Below, one piece after another: positions 14,752-24,227 of a DNA stretch of 48,381 bases. Source of the stretch: Chelonobacter sp006228105 (GTDB taxonomy: Bacteria; Pseudomonadota; Gammaproteobacteria; Enterobacterales; Pasteurellaceae); assembly GCF_006228105.1 (NCBI RefSeq), contig NZ_VDHH01000083.1. One strand, given 5' to 3'. The notes under the pieces are model-generated. The model did no database searches and was not told where the DNA came from. It was given only the letters and a program-made list of their open reading frames with translations. The translations under genes were made by a program, and so were the position numbers. Each line of letters opens with the position of its first letter. The stretch's first letter is position 1.

Positions 14752-15798
14752 TTATTTTGCTGCTTTAAACTGCTGAAAATAGTTTTCATACACGGCAGAA
14801 ACATCACCGACATCGTCTTGCCAAATACTGCTTTTCATCACTTCCAATGGTGGATACAACTGGCTGTCCTCCACAATTTCTTTTGGCAGTTTTTTTCGTG
14901 CCAGTAGATTTGGGGTCGGATAACCGACTTCTAATGCCACTTTTTCGGCAACCGGGGCGCTGATCAGATAGTTAATCAGCTTGTGGGCAGCTTCCGGATT
15001 TTTGCTGGTTGCAGGAATTGCCAATGTGTCCATCCAGAAAATCGCGCCTTCTTTTGGCCAGCTGATATTGATCGGCATGCCTTCTTTGCGTGCGATGAAC
15101 GCTGAGCCGTTCCACAACATGCCCGCATTGACCTCACCGGCAATAAACGAGTTGGCAGGATTGTCAGAATTGAAGGTCAGTACATTCGGGCGTAGGGTCA
15201 GCAATTTTTCGTAGGCTTTTTTGATTAATTCCGGATTAGTGGTGTTCGGATCTTCGCCCATGGTGACTAAGGTCATGTGAAACAGCTCACGGGCATCATC
15301 GGTCAATTGCAGTTTGTCTTTAAATTCCGGTTTCCATAAATCATTCCAAGAGTTAAACGTACCGGCAGGATAAACGTCACTGTTGTAAGCAATCGCAGTG
15401 GCGCCGAAGATTTGCGGCACAGAGTATTGGTTGCCCGGATCATAAGGTTTATCCAGCATTTCCGGATCCAGCTCTTGCAGCGATGGCAGCTTGCTGTGAT
15501 CCAACGGCATCAGCATGCCTTCTTTGCGCATTTTGGAAACAAAGTAGTTGGACGGTGCGATCACATCGTAGCCACCGCTGTCGCCCATGGTCTTCATTTT
15601 GGCGTACATCGTTTCGTTGGATTCAAAGCTGGAAAAAATCACTTTGATCCCGGTTTCTGCGGTGAAATCTTCCAGTAGTCCGGGCGGAATATACTCAGCC
15701 CAGTCATAGAGGTAGATCACTTCATCTTTGGCATTTGCAGCGGCTTGCACGGCTAAGCCAAGAATGCCGACGGTAAAGACTGCGCTTAGTTTTTTCAT
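14752..15798 (-). CDS. potD: Spermidine/putrescine-binding periplasmic protein PotD
   Basis: A 348-residue substrate-binding protein of the polyamine ABC importer. Residues 1 to about 23 form a signal peptide (MKKLSAVFTVGILGLAVQA). The mature part begins near KDEVIYLYDWAEYIPPG, a typical PotD opening. Length equals E. coli PotD. I use the ATG at 15798, preceded by a GGAG motif; a further in-frame ATG at 15843 would put 15 extra hydrophobic residues in front of a normal signal peptide. It is the last gene of potABCD, 82 bp after potC. Confidence 0.95.
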   Translation of the reverse strand: MKKLSAVFTVGILGLAVQAAANAKDEVIYLYDWAEYIPPGLLEDFTAETGIKVIFSSFESNETMYAKMKTMGDSGGYDVIAPSNYFVSKMRKEGMLMPLDHSKLPSLQELDPEMLDKPYDPGNQYSVPQIFGATAIAYNSDVYPAGTFNSWNDLWKPEFKDKLQLTDDARELFHMTLVTMGEDPNTTNPELIKKAYEKLLTLRPNVLTFNSDNPANSFIAGEVNAGMLWNGSAFIARKEGMPINISWPKEGAIFWMDTLAIPATSKNPEAAHKLINYLISAPVAEKVALEVGYPTPNLLARKKLPKEIVEDSQLYPPLEVMKSSIWQDDVGDVSAVYENYFQQFKAAK

Positions 15799-15880
15799 CG
15801 TAAAATACTCCAACAAAAAAATAGAGAAGATAAATAGCAGCAAGAAATACCCGCACTTTTGTAATGCGGGTAACCCAATA

Positions 15881-16648
15881 CTACTTGTTTTTGCGTCCGA
15901 TAAACAGACTTAAGGTGACCAAGAATAACGAGAGCAAGATCATAATGGTCGCCAAGGCGTTGACTTCCGGAGTGACGCCGGTTTTTACCATTGAGAAAAT
16001 CTTCAGTGGCAGCACTTCATAGCTTACGCCGGTCACAAAGGACGACACCACCACATCATCCAGCGAAATGGTGAAGCTGAGCAGCCAACCGGAAACAATT
16101 GCCGGCAAGGCCAATGGCAGAATGATTTTGCCGAGAATCGTCAATTCGCCAGCACCCAAATCTTTGGCGGCTTCCAACATTTTGACATCGAACCCTTTTA
16201 GGCGTGACAGAATGGTGACCACCACATACGGCAGGCAGAACGTGATATGTGCCAATAATAAAGACGCAAAGCCCAACTTGATGCTGAATAGCATAAATAG
16301 CGCCAACAGCGAAACCGCCATCACAATATCCGGTGACATCATCACGATAAACAGCATGCCGCCGACGAATTTTTTGCCGCGAAAGGCATAACGGTAAAGC
16401 GCTATTGCGGTCAAGCCGCCGATAATGGTGGCTAAAGTGGCGGCAAAAAATGCGATCGTCACCGAGTGAATTGCGGCTTGAATCAAGGTGTCATTGTTGA
16501 ACAGACGTTCGTACCAGCTCCAGCTAAAGCCTTTCCAGCTCAAGCCGTAGCGGTCGGCATTGAACGAGTTGACGATTAGGATAATAATCGGTATATACAA
16601 ATAGGCATATACCACAAACATAAAACCACTGCGTAGTAAACGACCCAT
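15881..16648 (-). CDS. potC: Spermidine/putrescine ABC transporter permease PotC
   Basis: A 255-residue inner-membrane permease with about six transmembrane helices. The cytoplasmic loop EAAKDLGAGELTILGKIILP is the EAA motif that docks to PotA. It pairs with PotB to form the channel. The start shares one base with the potB stop (TAATG), so the two are coupled in translation. Confidence 0.95.
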   Translation of the reverse strand: MGRLLRSGFMFVVYAYLYIPIIILIVNSFNADRYGLSWKGFSWSWYERLFNNDTLIQAAIHSVTIAFFAATLATIIGGLTAIALYRYAFRGKKFVGGMLFIVMMSPDIVMAVSLLALFMLFSIKLGFASLLLAHITFCLPYVVVTILSRLKGFDVKMLEAAKDLGAGELTILGKIILPLALPAIVSGWLLSFTISLDDVVVSSFVTGVSYEVLPLKIFSMVKTGVTPEVNALATIMILLSLFLVTLSLFIGRKNK

Positions 16649-17508
16649 TATTCCAACTCCGGTTTTTTATTCAACAACTTACCTGCACGGTAGTAAATAT
16701 ATAACAGCAACGCCATCAGAATGGTTAGCCCGATGCTGATAGCCGAGCCGAACGGCCAGTTGCGTGAAACCAAAAACTCACTCTTAATCACATTCCCCAC
16801 TAACAGCACTTTCGCACCACCCAATAGATCAGCGACATAGAACATGCCCATGGCCGGCAGCAGCACCAACAGGCAGCCAGCGATAATGCCCGGCATCGTC
16901 AACGGCAGAATAATCCGTACAAAACGCTGCACTGTGCCGGCGCCCAAGTCTTTGGCGGCTTCCAGCAAGCGGCCGTCCAATTTTTCAATCGCAGAGTAGA
17001 GCGGCAGAATCATAAACGGCAGCAGGATATACACCAAACCGATGATCACCGCGATTTCAGTATTGATAATTCGAATCGGCGAATCAATAATACCTAGCGA
17101 CATCAACGTATTGTTCAACACACCACGCACACCAAGAAAAATTTTCATGCCGTAGATGCGGATCAAGGAGTTGGTCCAGAACGGCAAAATCACCATAAAC
17201 AGCAGAATCGGGCGGTATTTGCTTGGCAGTTTGGCAATCATAAACGCAAACGGATAGCCGATCAGCAGGCAGATGATGGTTGCCAAACCCGACATATACA
17301 GCGAGTTCCACATCACTTGTGCATACAGCGGATCAAACAGGCGTTTGTAGCTGTCGAGTGAAAAAGTGAAATCGATCAGGTTGCTGGTGTCTCGGGTGAG
17401 AAAACTGGTTCCTAATACTAGTATATTCGGCACCAACACAAAGAAAATCAGCCAGCCGAAAATAATGGCAACGGTGATATTCTGAAATTTATGCGTTGTT
17501 ATCTTCAT
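16648..17508 (-). CDS. potB: Spermidine/putrescine ABC transporter permease PotB
   Basis: A 286-residue permease with about six transmembrane helices and the EAA-type loop EAAKDLGAGTVQRFVRIILP. It shows strong similarity in that loop to PotC, as expected of partner subunits. It overlaps potA by 20 bases and potC by 1 base. Confidence 0.95.
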   Translation of the reverse strand: MKITTHKFQNITVAIIFGWLIFFVLVPNILVLGTSFLTRDTSNLIDFTFSLDSYKRLFDPLYAQVMWNSLYMSGLATIICLLIGYPFAFMIAKLPSKYRPILLFMVILPFWTNSLIRIYGMKIFLGVRGVLNNTLMSLGIIDSPIRIINTEIAVIIGLVYILLPFMILPLYSAIEKLDGRLLEAAKDLGAGTVQRFVRIILPLTMPGIIAGCLLVLLPAMGMFYVADLLGGAKVLLVGNVIKSEFLVSRNWPFGSAISIGLTILMALLLYIYYRAGKLLNKKPELE

Positions 17509-18607
17509 CTTCTAACACCACTTCCCAACTTTCAACCCAAGTGATCGCCACTTTCTGGTTCAACGAGTGATCCACGTCTGGATCATCCTCGTTAAAAAAT
17601 TCGCTGATCAACACCATTTTGCCGCTTTCCAGTTCGATGGTGGATTCCAGCGTCATGCCTTTGTAGTTGCGTTCGCGCACATAACCGACGATGCCGTTGA
17701 CTTTCTCGGTTTCGTTAACCTCTTCCAAGCGTAAATCTTCCGGACGCAGCAACACTTTCAGTTGACTGCCGGCGGAAACCGATTGTGTCGCGAAAATATC
17801 GCAGATTCGGCCTTCGACATTGGCTTTGAGCCGTTTTTCATCCAGACGTTCGATCACCATGGCATCAAAAATATTGATTTCACCGATAAATTGCGCCACA
17901 AACAAATTGTTCGGCTCTTCGTAAATTTCGCGTGGCGTACCGTCTTGTTGTAATTTGCCGGCACGCAACACGATAATCCGATCCGACATACTCAAGGCTT
18001 CTTCTTGGTCGTGGGTCACAAAAATAAAGGTGATGCCCAGTTGACGTTGCAGCGCTTTCAGCTCATTTTGCATCTGTTTGCGCAGATTGTAATCCAGCGC
18101 CGATAACGACTCGTCCAACAGCAACACTTTGGGTTTATTCACCACCGCTCTGGCAATTGCCACCCGTTGCTGCTGTCCACCGGAAAGTTGTGCCGGTTTA
18201 CGATCGGCAAATTCTTCGAGCTGCACCATGCGCAGTGCTTCCAACACGCGTGGTTTGATGTCATGGCTCGGTACTTTCTGCATTTTTAGCCCGAACGCTA
18301 CGTTTTCGTAAATACTCAAATGCGGAAACAGCGCATAACTTTGGAAAACGGTATTGACCGGACGCTGTTCTGCCGGAACTTGACTAATGTCTTGTCCATC
18401 CAGAATAATTTGTCCGCCGTTCAGTTCCTCAAAACCGGCAATCAGGCGCAGAATCGTGGTTTTTCCACAACCGGAAGGCCCTAAAATGGTAATAAATTCA
18501 CCATGATTGATGGATAAATCAAAATCGTTAATGATGGCTTTGCCGTCATATTCCTTACGGATTGAACGCAGCTCAATCACCGGTTTGGTTTTAACAACGT
18601 TTTCCAC
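17489..18607 (-). CDS. potA: Spermidine/putrescine ABC transporter ATPase PotA (GTG start)
   Basis: A 372-residue ABC ATPase. The Walker A GPSGCGKTT, the signature LSGGQQQRVAIARA and the Walker B LLLDESLSALD are intact, followed by a C-terminal regulatory (TOBE) domain. I choose the GTG at 18607 because it gives an N terminus like that of other Pasteurellaceae PotA (V/M-ENVVKTKPVIELRS). AGGAGG lies 12 bases upstream. An in-frame ATG at 18697 would add 30 unconserved, hydrophobic residues. It is the first gene of potABCD. Confidence 0.93.
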   Translation of the reverse strand: MENVVKTKPVIELRSIRKEYDGKAIINDFDLSINHGEFITILGPSGCGKTTILRLIAGFEELNGGQIILDGQDISQVPAEQRPVNTVFQSYALFPHLSIYENVAFGLKMQKVPSHDIKPRVLEALRMVQLEEFADRKPAQLSGGQQQRVAIARAVVNKPKVLLLDESLSALDYNLRKQMQNELKALQRQLGITFIFVTHDQEEALSMSDRIIVLRAGKLQQDGTPREIYEEPNNLFVAQFIGEINIFDAMVIERLDEKRLKANVEGRICDIFATQSVSAGSQLKVLLRPEDLRLEEVNETEKVNGIVGYVRERNYKGMTLESTIELESGKMVLISEFFNEDDPDVDHSLNQKVAITWVESWEVVLEDEDNNA

Positions 18608-18913
18608 TGTCTTTGTTTTCCTCCTAAATAACCACGTTATCGCGATTATCAACAATAGTCTCTGAATAAAGGGATAAATCGGCGCTAAGAATACCACAGT
18701 TGATTTCTAGATTAAAAAGAGAAATTGCGTGAATGAGGCAAAAAACCGCACTTTACTGAGTAGAATGGAAAGCCGGGCAGGCGTGTATCAATTAAAGCCA
18801 ACACTGAGCGGAATTTAGTACTGAATAAAATCGAATGTTGTGATAGAATCCGCGATCGAATTTAACAACACTAATTTAACAACATGGTTTTCTCCAATTT
18901 CACAAGGTAGCAT
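18608..18913. other. Divergent intergenic region potA/ribH
   Basis: 306 bp without a gene. It holds the potA ribosome-binding site, an inverted uptake signal at 18745-18753 and a TAGAAT at 18844-18849 that could be the -10 of ribH. I see no clear -35. I find no FMN-riboswitch-like arrangement here. Confidence 0.5.
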
Positions 18914-19387
18914 ATGAAAATTTTACAAGGTGTCGTGGCTGCGCCAGAAGCTAAAGTTGCGGTGGTTATCGCCCGTTTTAACAGTTTTATCAATGAAAGT
19001 TTGCGTGAAGGGGCAGTCGATGCCTTGAAACGTATCGGACAAGTCAAAGACGAAAATATTACCCTGGTATACGCACCGGGTGCCTATGAGCTGCCATTAG
19101 TGGCACGTCGTTTAGCCGACAGCAAAAAATATGATGCGATCGTGGCATTGGGTACGGTGATCCGTGGCGGCACGGCGCATTTTGAATATGTTGCCGGGGA
19201 AGCCAGCAGTGGTTTGGGGCAAGTGGCAATGCAGGCAGAAATTCCAGTGGCGTTTGGTGTATTGACCACGGAAAATATCGAACAAGCGATTGAAAGAGCG
19301 GGCACAAAAGCCGGTAACAAAGGCGCTGAATCGGCACTGGTTGCATTGGAAATGATCAATTTGCTGAATGCGATTGATAACGCCTAA
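18914..19387 (+). CDS. ribH: 6,7-dimethyl-8-ribityllumazine synthase
   Basis: A 157-residue lumazine synthase (called ribE in E. coli), the penultimate step of riboflavin synthesis. It shows RFNSFINESL, PGAYELP and GTVIRGGTAHFEYV with the catalytic His89 (His88 in E. coli). The ribH-nusB-thiL-pgpA order is typical of gamma-proteobacteria. nusB starts 11 bp after it. Confidence 0.97.
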   Translation: MKILQGVVAAPEAKVAVVIARFNSFINESLREGAVDALKRIGQVKDENITLVYAPGAYELPLVARRLADSKKYDAIVALGTVIRGGTAHFEYVAGEASSGLGQVAMQAEIPVAFGVLTTENIEQAIERAGTKAGNKGAESALVALEMINLLNAIDNA

Positions 19388-19398
19388 CGGAGAATATA

Positions 19399-19815
19399 AT
19401 GAGTAAAGTATCACCACGTCGCCGTGCCAGAGAATGTGCGGTGCAAGGGCTGTATTCTTGGTTTATTTCTAAAAATGAGATTGCCGAAGTAGAACTCTCC
19501 TTCATTACCGATCAAGAAATGAAAGGGGTTGATATGCCGTATTTCCGTAAGCTATTGAGCCAAAGTGCTGAGCATAGCGACGATTTGCAACAGACACTGG
19601 AACCGCACTTGGACAGAGCATTCGGCGAATTGGATCCGATTGAGCGGGCGGTTTTGGTGATGGCAGCGTACGAATTGAAATATCAAGCGGATGTGCCGTA
19701 TAAAGTCGTGATTAATGAAGCGATTGAAGTGGCGAAAGTATTCGGCGCAGAAGAGAGCCATAAATATATTAACGGCGTGTTAGATAAACTGGCACCGGCG
19801 CTCGGACGAAAATAA
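19399..19815 (+). CDS. nusB: Transcription antitermination factor NusB
   Basis: A 138-residue all-helical RNA-binding protein that joins NusE (S10) at boxA in rRNA leaders. The basic N terminus (SPRRRARECAVQGLYSW) and the C-terminal LDPIERAVLVMAAYEL and HKYINGVLDKLA segments fit the family. SuhB, its partner in antitermination complexes, is at the left end of this window. Confidence 0.97.
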   Translation: MSKVSPRRRARECAVQGLYSWFISKNEIAEVELSFITDQEMKGVDMPYFRKLLSQSAEHSDDLQQTLEPHLDRAFGELDPIERAVLVMAAYELKYQADVPYKVVINEAIEVAKVFGAEESHKYINGVLDKLAPALGRK

Positions 19816-19859
19816 GCTAGAGTCAAAATTTAAAATCACAAAGTGCGGTAGGAGATTAA

Positions 19860-20858
19860 ATGGTGCAGCAAAATAACGAGTTTAGTATTATTCGTCAGTA
19901 TTTTAACGCTTCCACCCGCACACCGCGCAAGGACGTTGCCTTAGCCATTGGCGACGACTGTGCCATCACTGAGATCAAAGCCAACCAACGTTTGGCGATC
20001 ACCACAGATACTTTAGTCGAAGGCATCCACTTTTTTAGCGACATCGATCCTGCCGATTTGGCGTATAAAGCCGTTGCTGTCAATCTGAGCGATTTGGCGG
20101 CAATGGGGGCTGAACCGGCATGGATTTCGCTTGCCTTAACGCTGCCGAAGGTGGATCACCATTGGTTGGCAACGTTTAGCCGCAGCTTTTTTGAAATTTT
20201 AGATCACTATAATGTCGATCTGATTGGCGGCGACACCACTAAAGGCCCGCTTTCGATTTCGATCACCGCGCACGGATTACTTCCGCGTGACAAAGCGTTG
20301 TGTCGTCACGGCGCAGAAAAAGGCGATTGGATTTACGTTACCGGCAGTTTGGGTGACAGTGCGGCAGGTTTAGCTTTGCTACAGCAAAAACGAGGGCAAA
20401 ACAGCGATACCGCACTTAGCCAAGCTGAAACTTATCTCATTGAACGCCATTTGCGCCCGGTACCAAGAGTACTGTTCGGACAAAGCATTGCGCCTTATGC
20501 CAGTGCTGCGATTGATATTTCCGATGGTTTGCTGGCAGATTTATCACATATTTTACAACGAAGTGCGGTCAGCGCCAGCCTGAAGCTGGACAAACTGCCG
20601 TTGTCGCCACAGTTGATTGCGGTTTTTGGTGCCGAAAAAGCAGAGCAATTTGCGTTGGCTGGGGGAGAGGATTATGAGCTATGTTTTACTGTGGCAGATA
20701 AAAATTGCGCGAAACTAGAACGAGAATTAACCCATATCGGGGTTGATTACACCTGCATCGGACAGATTCGCAGCCAAAATGCCAATCAAATGATTCGCTT
20801 AAAACGTGGTGCTGAAAAAGTGGCGCTGCCGGATGTTCAAGGCTTTGAGCATTTTTAA
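19860..20858 (+). CDS. thiL: Thiamine-monophosphate kinase
   Basis: A 332-residue AIR-synthase/ThiL-family kinase that makes the cofactor thiamine diphosphate from thiamine monophosphate. It shows GDDCAI near the N terminus, TTDTLVEGIHF, the NLSDLAAMGAEP helix and GGEDYELCF near the C terminus. It lies 44 bp after nusB, with an uptake signal in the gap. Confidence 0.96.
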   Translation: MVQQNNEFSIIRQYFNASTRTPRKDVALAIGDDCAITEIKANQRLAITTDTLVEGIHFFSDIDPADLAYKAVAVNLSDLAAMGAEPAWISLALTLPKVDHHWLATFSRSFFEILDHYNVDLIGGDTTKGPLSISITAHGLLPRDKALCRHGAEKGDWIYVTGSLGDSAAGLALLQQKRGQNSDTALSQAETYLIERHLRPVPRVLFGQSIAPYASAAIDISDGLLADLSHILQRSAVSASLKLDKLPLSPQLIAVFGAEKAEQFALAGGEDYELCFTVADKNCAKLERELTHIGVDYTCIGQIRSQNANQMIRLKRGAEKVALPDVQGFEHF

Positions 20859-20884
20859 ATCTGAATAGAAAAGGACGGCAGTCA

Positions 20885-21394
20885 ATGAACGATAAAATAG
20901 ATGATAAAAAAAGAGCCTTAAGCAAGTTGAACATGCGTAATCCGGTGCATTTTCTGGCGCTTGGTTTTGGTTCGGGATTATTGTCACCGGCCCCCGGCAC
21001 TTGGGGAACTCTCGCCGGCTGGTTACTGGGTATCGGTTTATTACAGTTTGTATCGCCGTTTTTTTTATTGTTGCTGGCAGTGCCGGGCTTTGTGCTTGGC
21101 ATTTATTTGTGTGAAAAAACGGCACACGATATGGGCGTGCACGATCACGGTGCGATTGTGTGGGATGAGATTATTGCGATCTGGCTGGTGCTGGCGTTTG
21201 TGCCGCAGCAGAATTGGCTGTGGTATTGTTTGGCATTTATGCTGTTTCGCTTTTTTGATATTGTGAAACCGTATCCGATCAAATATTTTGATAAAAATGT
21301 CGAGAATGGTCTCGGCATTATGCTCGATGATTTGCTGGCGGCGGTTTATACCGCACTTTGCTTGTTATTGTTGTTTACCTTAGGCAGATTGTAG
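20885..21394 (+). CDS. pgpA: Phosphatidylglycerophosphatase A
   Basis: A 169-residue inner-membrane enzyme that removes phosphate from phosphatidylglycerophosphate. It has LALGFGSGLLSPAPGTWGTL near the N terminus, about four hydrophobic segments and the conserved RFFDIVKPYPI and VMLDDLLAAVY-type acidic motif (GIMLDDLLAAVY). It follows thiL by 26 bp. Confidence 0.93.
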   Translation: MNDKIDDKKRALSKLNMRNPVHFLALGFGSGLLSPAPGTWGTLAGWLLGIGLLQFVSPFFLLLLAVPGFVLGIYLCEKTAHDMGVHDHGAIVWDEIIAIWLVLAFVPQQNWLWYCLAFMLFRFFDIVKPYPIKYFDKNVENGLGIMLDDLLAAVYTALCLLLLFTLGRL

Positions 21395-21406
21395 AGTCGA
21401 TTAGCC

Positions 21407-22045
21407 ATGCTTGCTTTAGTGATTAAACTGTTTTTTGTGCATTTGTTTGCGTTGGTCAGTCCCGGTCCTGATTTCTTTTTTGTAGCGCGCAAAGCGATCA
21501 GTGAGAGTCAGCGCAGTGCGGTGTTGGGCGTGGTTGGAATTATCTTAGGTTTAGTGGTTTGGCTGAGCGCAAGCCTGCTCGGCTTAGCGATACTTTTCAA
21601 ATTGTATCCCCCGATTGAAAGTGCGGTATTGCTGTTGGGTGGTGCTTATCTCAGCTATCTCGGCAGCCTGATGCTGCGGGTGAAAAGTAATATCAGTCTG
21701 GCGCAGATCAGTGATCAACGTGCACTCAATCCAGTTTCCGATTGGGCGAACATTCGGCAAGGCTTATTGGTCAATCTTGCCAATGCTAAAGCGATTATCT
21801 ATTTCAGCGGTATTTTTTCTTTATTAGTCGGCAGTTTAACCGATTATTGGCAAATTGGTTTTATTGCAGTGATGATTCTGCTGGAAAGTTTTATCTATTT
21901 TTATCTTATCGCCCACCTTTTTTCCCGCCAAGGCGTTAAATCGTTTTATCTGAATTATAGTCGCTATATTGATAATCTGTCGGGGCTGGTGTTTATCGGC
22001 TTCGGATTATTTTTGATCGCCAGCGCGATTCAGTTGATGGTGTAA
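21407..22045 (+). CDS. LysE/RhtB-family exporter
   Basis: A 212-residue inner-membrane protein with about six hydrophobic helices and the family N terminus SPGPDFFFVARKAI. Family members export amino acids such as lysine, threonine or homoserine lactones; the substrate cannot be told from sequence. It begins 12 bp after pgpA and is the last gene of the ribH operon. Confidence 0.85.
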   Translation: MLALVIKLFFVHLFALVSPGPDFFFVARKAISESQRSAVLGVVGIILGLVVWLSASLLGLAILFKLYPPIESAVLLLGGAYLSYLGSLMLRVKSNISLAQISDQRALNPVSDWANIRQGLLVNLANAKAIIYFSGIFSLLVGSLTDYWQIGFIAVMILLESFIYFYLIAHLFSRQGVKSFYLNYSRYIDNLSGLVFIGFGLFLIASAIQLMV

Positions 22046-22070
22046 GCGCGCCATTTATTTTAAGCTTAAG

Positions 22071-22131
22071 CGGTTATAAAAAATAACGGTTATAAAAAAG
22101 AAAACCCGATATTCAATGAATAAATATCGGG
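22071..22131 (-). terminator. Terminator of the dxs operon (minus strand), with a short direct repeat beside it
   Basis: A perfect 9-bp stem (22105-22113 with 22123-22131). On the minus strand it is followed by TTTTCTTTTTT, as expected for a terminator 130 bp after dxs. Just left of it, CGGTTATAAAAAA occurs twice (22071 and 22087) at a 16-bp period. Confidence 0.7.
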
Positions 22132-22262
22132 GGAGGTCTTACAATAAGTAAAATGTAAAAAGACAACTGCATTTGCAGTGCACTAGCATAAATTAAGACT
22201 AAAGATATGTCGAAAAGTTCATAAAAATCTCAACATTTTTTATTTTTATTATCCGACAGTGA

Positions 22263-24140
22263 TTATTGCTGCCAAAATGCGCTAATTTGCTGCGCAATAC
22301 CAGCAGCGTCCAGCTGCAATTCTGCTAACACTTCTGCCTGTTCGCCTTGGGCAATGAAATGATCGGGGAACCCCAATTGTAGCAGTGGCGGAATTATGAT
22401 TTTTTCACGTAATGCCAAGTGGTTTAATGTTTCGGCAACCGCACTTCCGGCGCCGCCTTGAATCGCATTGTCTTCTAAGCTGACCAACATGTCGTGCTGT
22501 TGCGCCGCTTCGGCGATGCAAGCCTGATCTAACGGTTTAACAAAGCGCATATCGATCACGCTGGCGTTCAATTTCTCTGCGGCGGCTAGCGCTTGTGGCA
22601 ACAATGTACCGAAATTTAAAATCGCAATATTTTTGCCGTCACGGACTTTGTTGGCTTTACCAATTGGTAAGCTATTTAGAGGCTGCAACTCACAGCCAAT
22701 GCCGGATCCACGTGGATAACGCACTGCCGCAGGCGCATTCAAGTGATAACCGGTGTACAGCATTTGGCGACATTCGTTCTCGTCGCTTGGGGTCATAATC
22801 ACCAAATTGGGAATGCAGCGCATGAAACTGATGTCGAAAGCGCCCTGATGGGTTTGCCCGTCGGCGCCAACCACCCCGGCACGATCAATTGCAAACAACA
22901 CCGGCAAATTCGGAATTGCCACATCGTGAATCAGTTGATCGTAAGCCCGCTGTAGGAAGGTGGAGTAGATCGCCACCACCGGCTTGTAGCCACCGATAGC
23001 CAACCCGGCAGCAAAGGTAACGGCGTGCTGCTCGGCAATGGCGACATCAAAATAGCGCTCTGGAAAGCGGTTGGAAAATTCGACCATCCCTGATCCTTCA
23101 CGCATGGCTGGGGTAATGCCGATTAATTTGGTATCTTGTGCTGCCATGTCACACAGCCAATCGCCAAAAATAGTCGAATAACTGGCGATATTGGCTTTGG
23201 ATTTTGGTAGCATCCCCAATGTTGGATCAAATTTTGGTACACCGTGAAAACCGATCGGGTCGTTTTCTGCCGGGGCATAGCCTTTGCCTTTTTTGGTCAT
23301 CACATGCAGAAATTGTGGGCCTTTCAGGTTGCGCATGTTCTTCAGGGTGGAAACCAGCTCGTCTACATTATGACCGTCAATTGGGCCAATGTAGTTAAAA
23401 CCCAACTCTTCAAACAACGTACCGCCGGAGACAAAACCTTTCACATGTTCTTCGGTTTTTTTCATAAACTCTTTAATCGGCGGCAGATTTTCTAAGATTT
23501 TTTTACTGCCTTCCCGAATTGAGGAGTAGAACGAACCGGATAGCAGTCGTGCCAAATGGTTGTTCAACGCGCCGACGTTTTCTGAAATCGACATTTCATT
23601 ATCGTTCAAAATCACCAACATATCGGTGTGCATTGCTCCGGCATGGTTCAGGGCTTCAAATGCCATACCGGCAGTGATGGCGCCGTCGCCGATTACGCAC
23701 ACGGTTTTGCGGTTGGCATTCTCTTTTTCCGCTGCAATCGCAATGCCCAAACCGGCACTGATTGAGGTGGAGGAGTGGCCGACCGACAACACGTCGTATT
23801 CGCTCTCTTCGCGCCACGGAAACGGATGCAAGCCGCCCTTTTGTCGAATGGTGTGCATTTTGTTGCGGCGTCCGGTCAGAATTTTGTGCGGATAGGCTTG
23901 ATGACCTACATCCCAAATCAGCTGGTCAAACGGGGTTTGATAGACATAGTGCAAGGCAATGGTCAGCTCGACAGTGCCTAAACCAGAGGCTAAATGCCCA
24001 CTCGTGCGGCTGACGGATTCCAACAAAAATTGTCGCAGTTCGTCACACAGTGCTGGCAGTTGATCGCGATTTAACAAGCGCAGATCGTCAGGGGTGTTGA
24101 TTAAAGCTAAAATCGGGTAATTTTGCATAGTAGGTTGCAT
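22263..24140 (-). CDS. dxs: 1-deoxy-D-xylulose-5-phosphate synthase
   Basis: A 625-residue thiamine-diphosphate enzyme that joins pyruvate and glyceraldehyde 3-phosphate, the first step of the MEP isoprenoid pathway. It shows the GDGAITAGMAFEALNHAG cofactor motif, the DVAIAEQHAVTFAAG active site and a transketolase C-terminal domain. Three in-frame ATG codons (24152, 24140, 24128) are possible. I use 24140 because it gives the N terminus closest to the family, but none has a clear ribosome-binding site. A 14-bp tandem repeat lies directly upstream. Confidence 0.95.
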   Translation of the reverse strand: MQPTMQNYPILALINTPDDLRLLNRDQLPALCDELRQFLLESVSRTSGHLASGLGTVELTIALHYVYQTPFDQLIWDVGHQAYPHKILTGRRNKMHTIRQKGGLHPFPWREESEYDVLSVGHSSTSISAGLGIAIAAEKENANRKTVCVIGDGAITAGMAFEALNHAGAMHTDMLVILNDNEMSISENVGALNNHLARLLSGSFYSSIREGSKKILENLPPIKEFMKKTEEHVKGFVSGGTLFEELGFNYIGPIDGHNVDELVSTLKNMRNLKGPQFLHVMTKKGKGYAPAENDPIGFHGVPKFDPTLGMLPKSKANIASYSTIFGDWLCDMAAQDTKLIGITPAMREGSGMVEFSNRFPERYFDVAIAEQHAVTFAAGLAIGGYKPVVAIYSTFLQRAYDQLIHDVAIPNLPVLFAIDRAGVVGADGQTHQGAFDISFMRCIPNLVIMTPSDENECRQMLYTGYHLNAPAAVRYPRGSGIGCELQPLNSLPIGKANKVRDGKNIAILNFGTLLPQALAAAEKLNASVIDMRFVKPLDQACIAEAAQQHDMLVSLEDNAIQGGAGSAVAETLNHLALREKIIIPPLLQLGFPDHFIAQGEQAEVLAELQLDAAGIAQQISAFWQQ

Positions 24141-24157
24141 CGTTAAAATCAAGGGTT

Positions 24158-24213
24158 CTTTATTATTTAAACTTTGTTATTTAAACTTCATTATTTAAAT
24201 TTTATTATTCAAA
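24158..24213. repeat. Four 14-bp tandem repeats between ispA and dxs
   Basis: Units at 24158-24171, 24172-24185, 24186-24199 and 24200-24213 follow the consensus CTTTATTATTTAAA. The first three differ by one or two bases and the fourth by two. The array fills the dxs leader and starts 17 bp before the proposed dxs start. Confidence 0.85.
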
Positions 24214-24227
24214 GTCGAATAAGGGCA

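Noticed and set aside
18608..18697. Extended PotA N terminus from ATG 18697
   Set aside because: Adds 30 hydrophobic residues not expected in a cytoplasmic ATPase; GTG 18607 gives the family N terminus.
18608..18913. FMN riboswitch upstream of ribH
   Set aside because: I see none of the conserved paired segments; in related bacteria that element precedes ribB instead.
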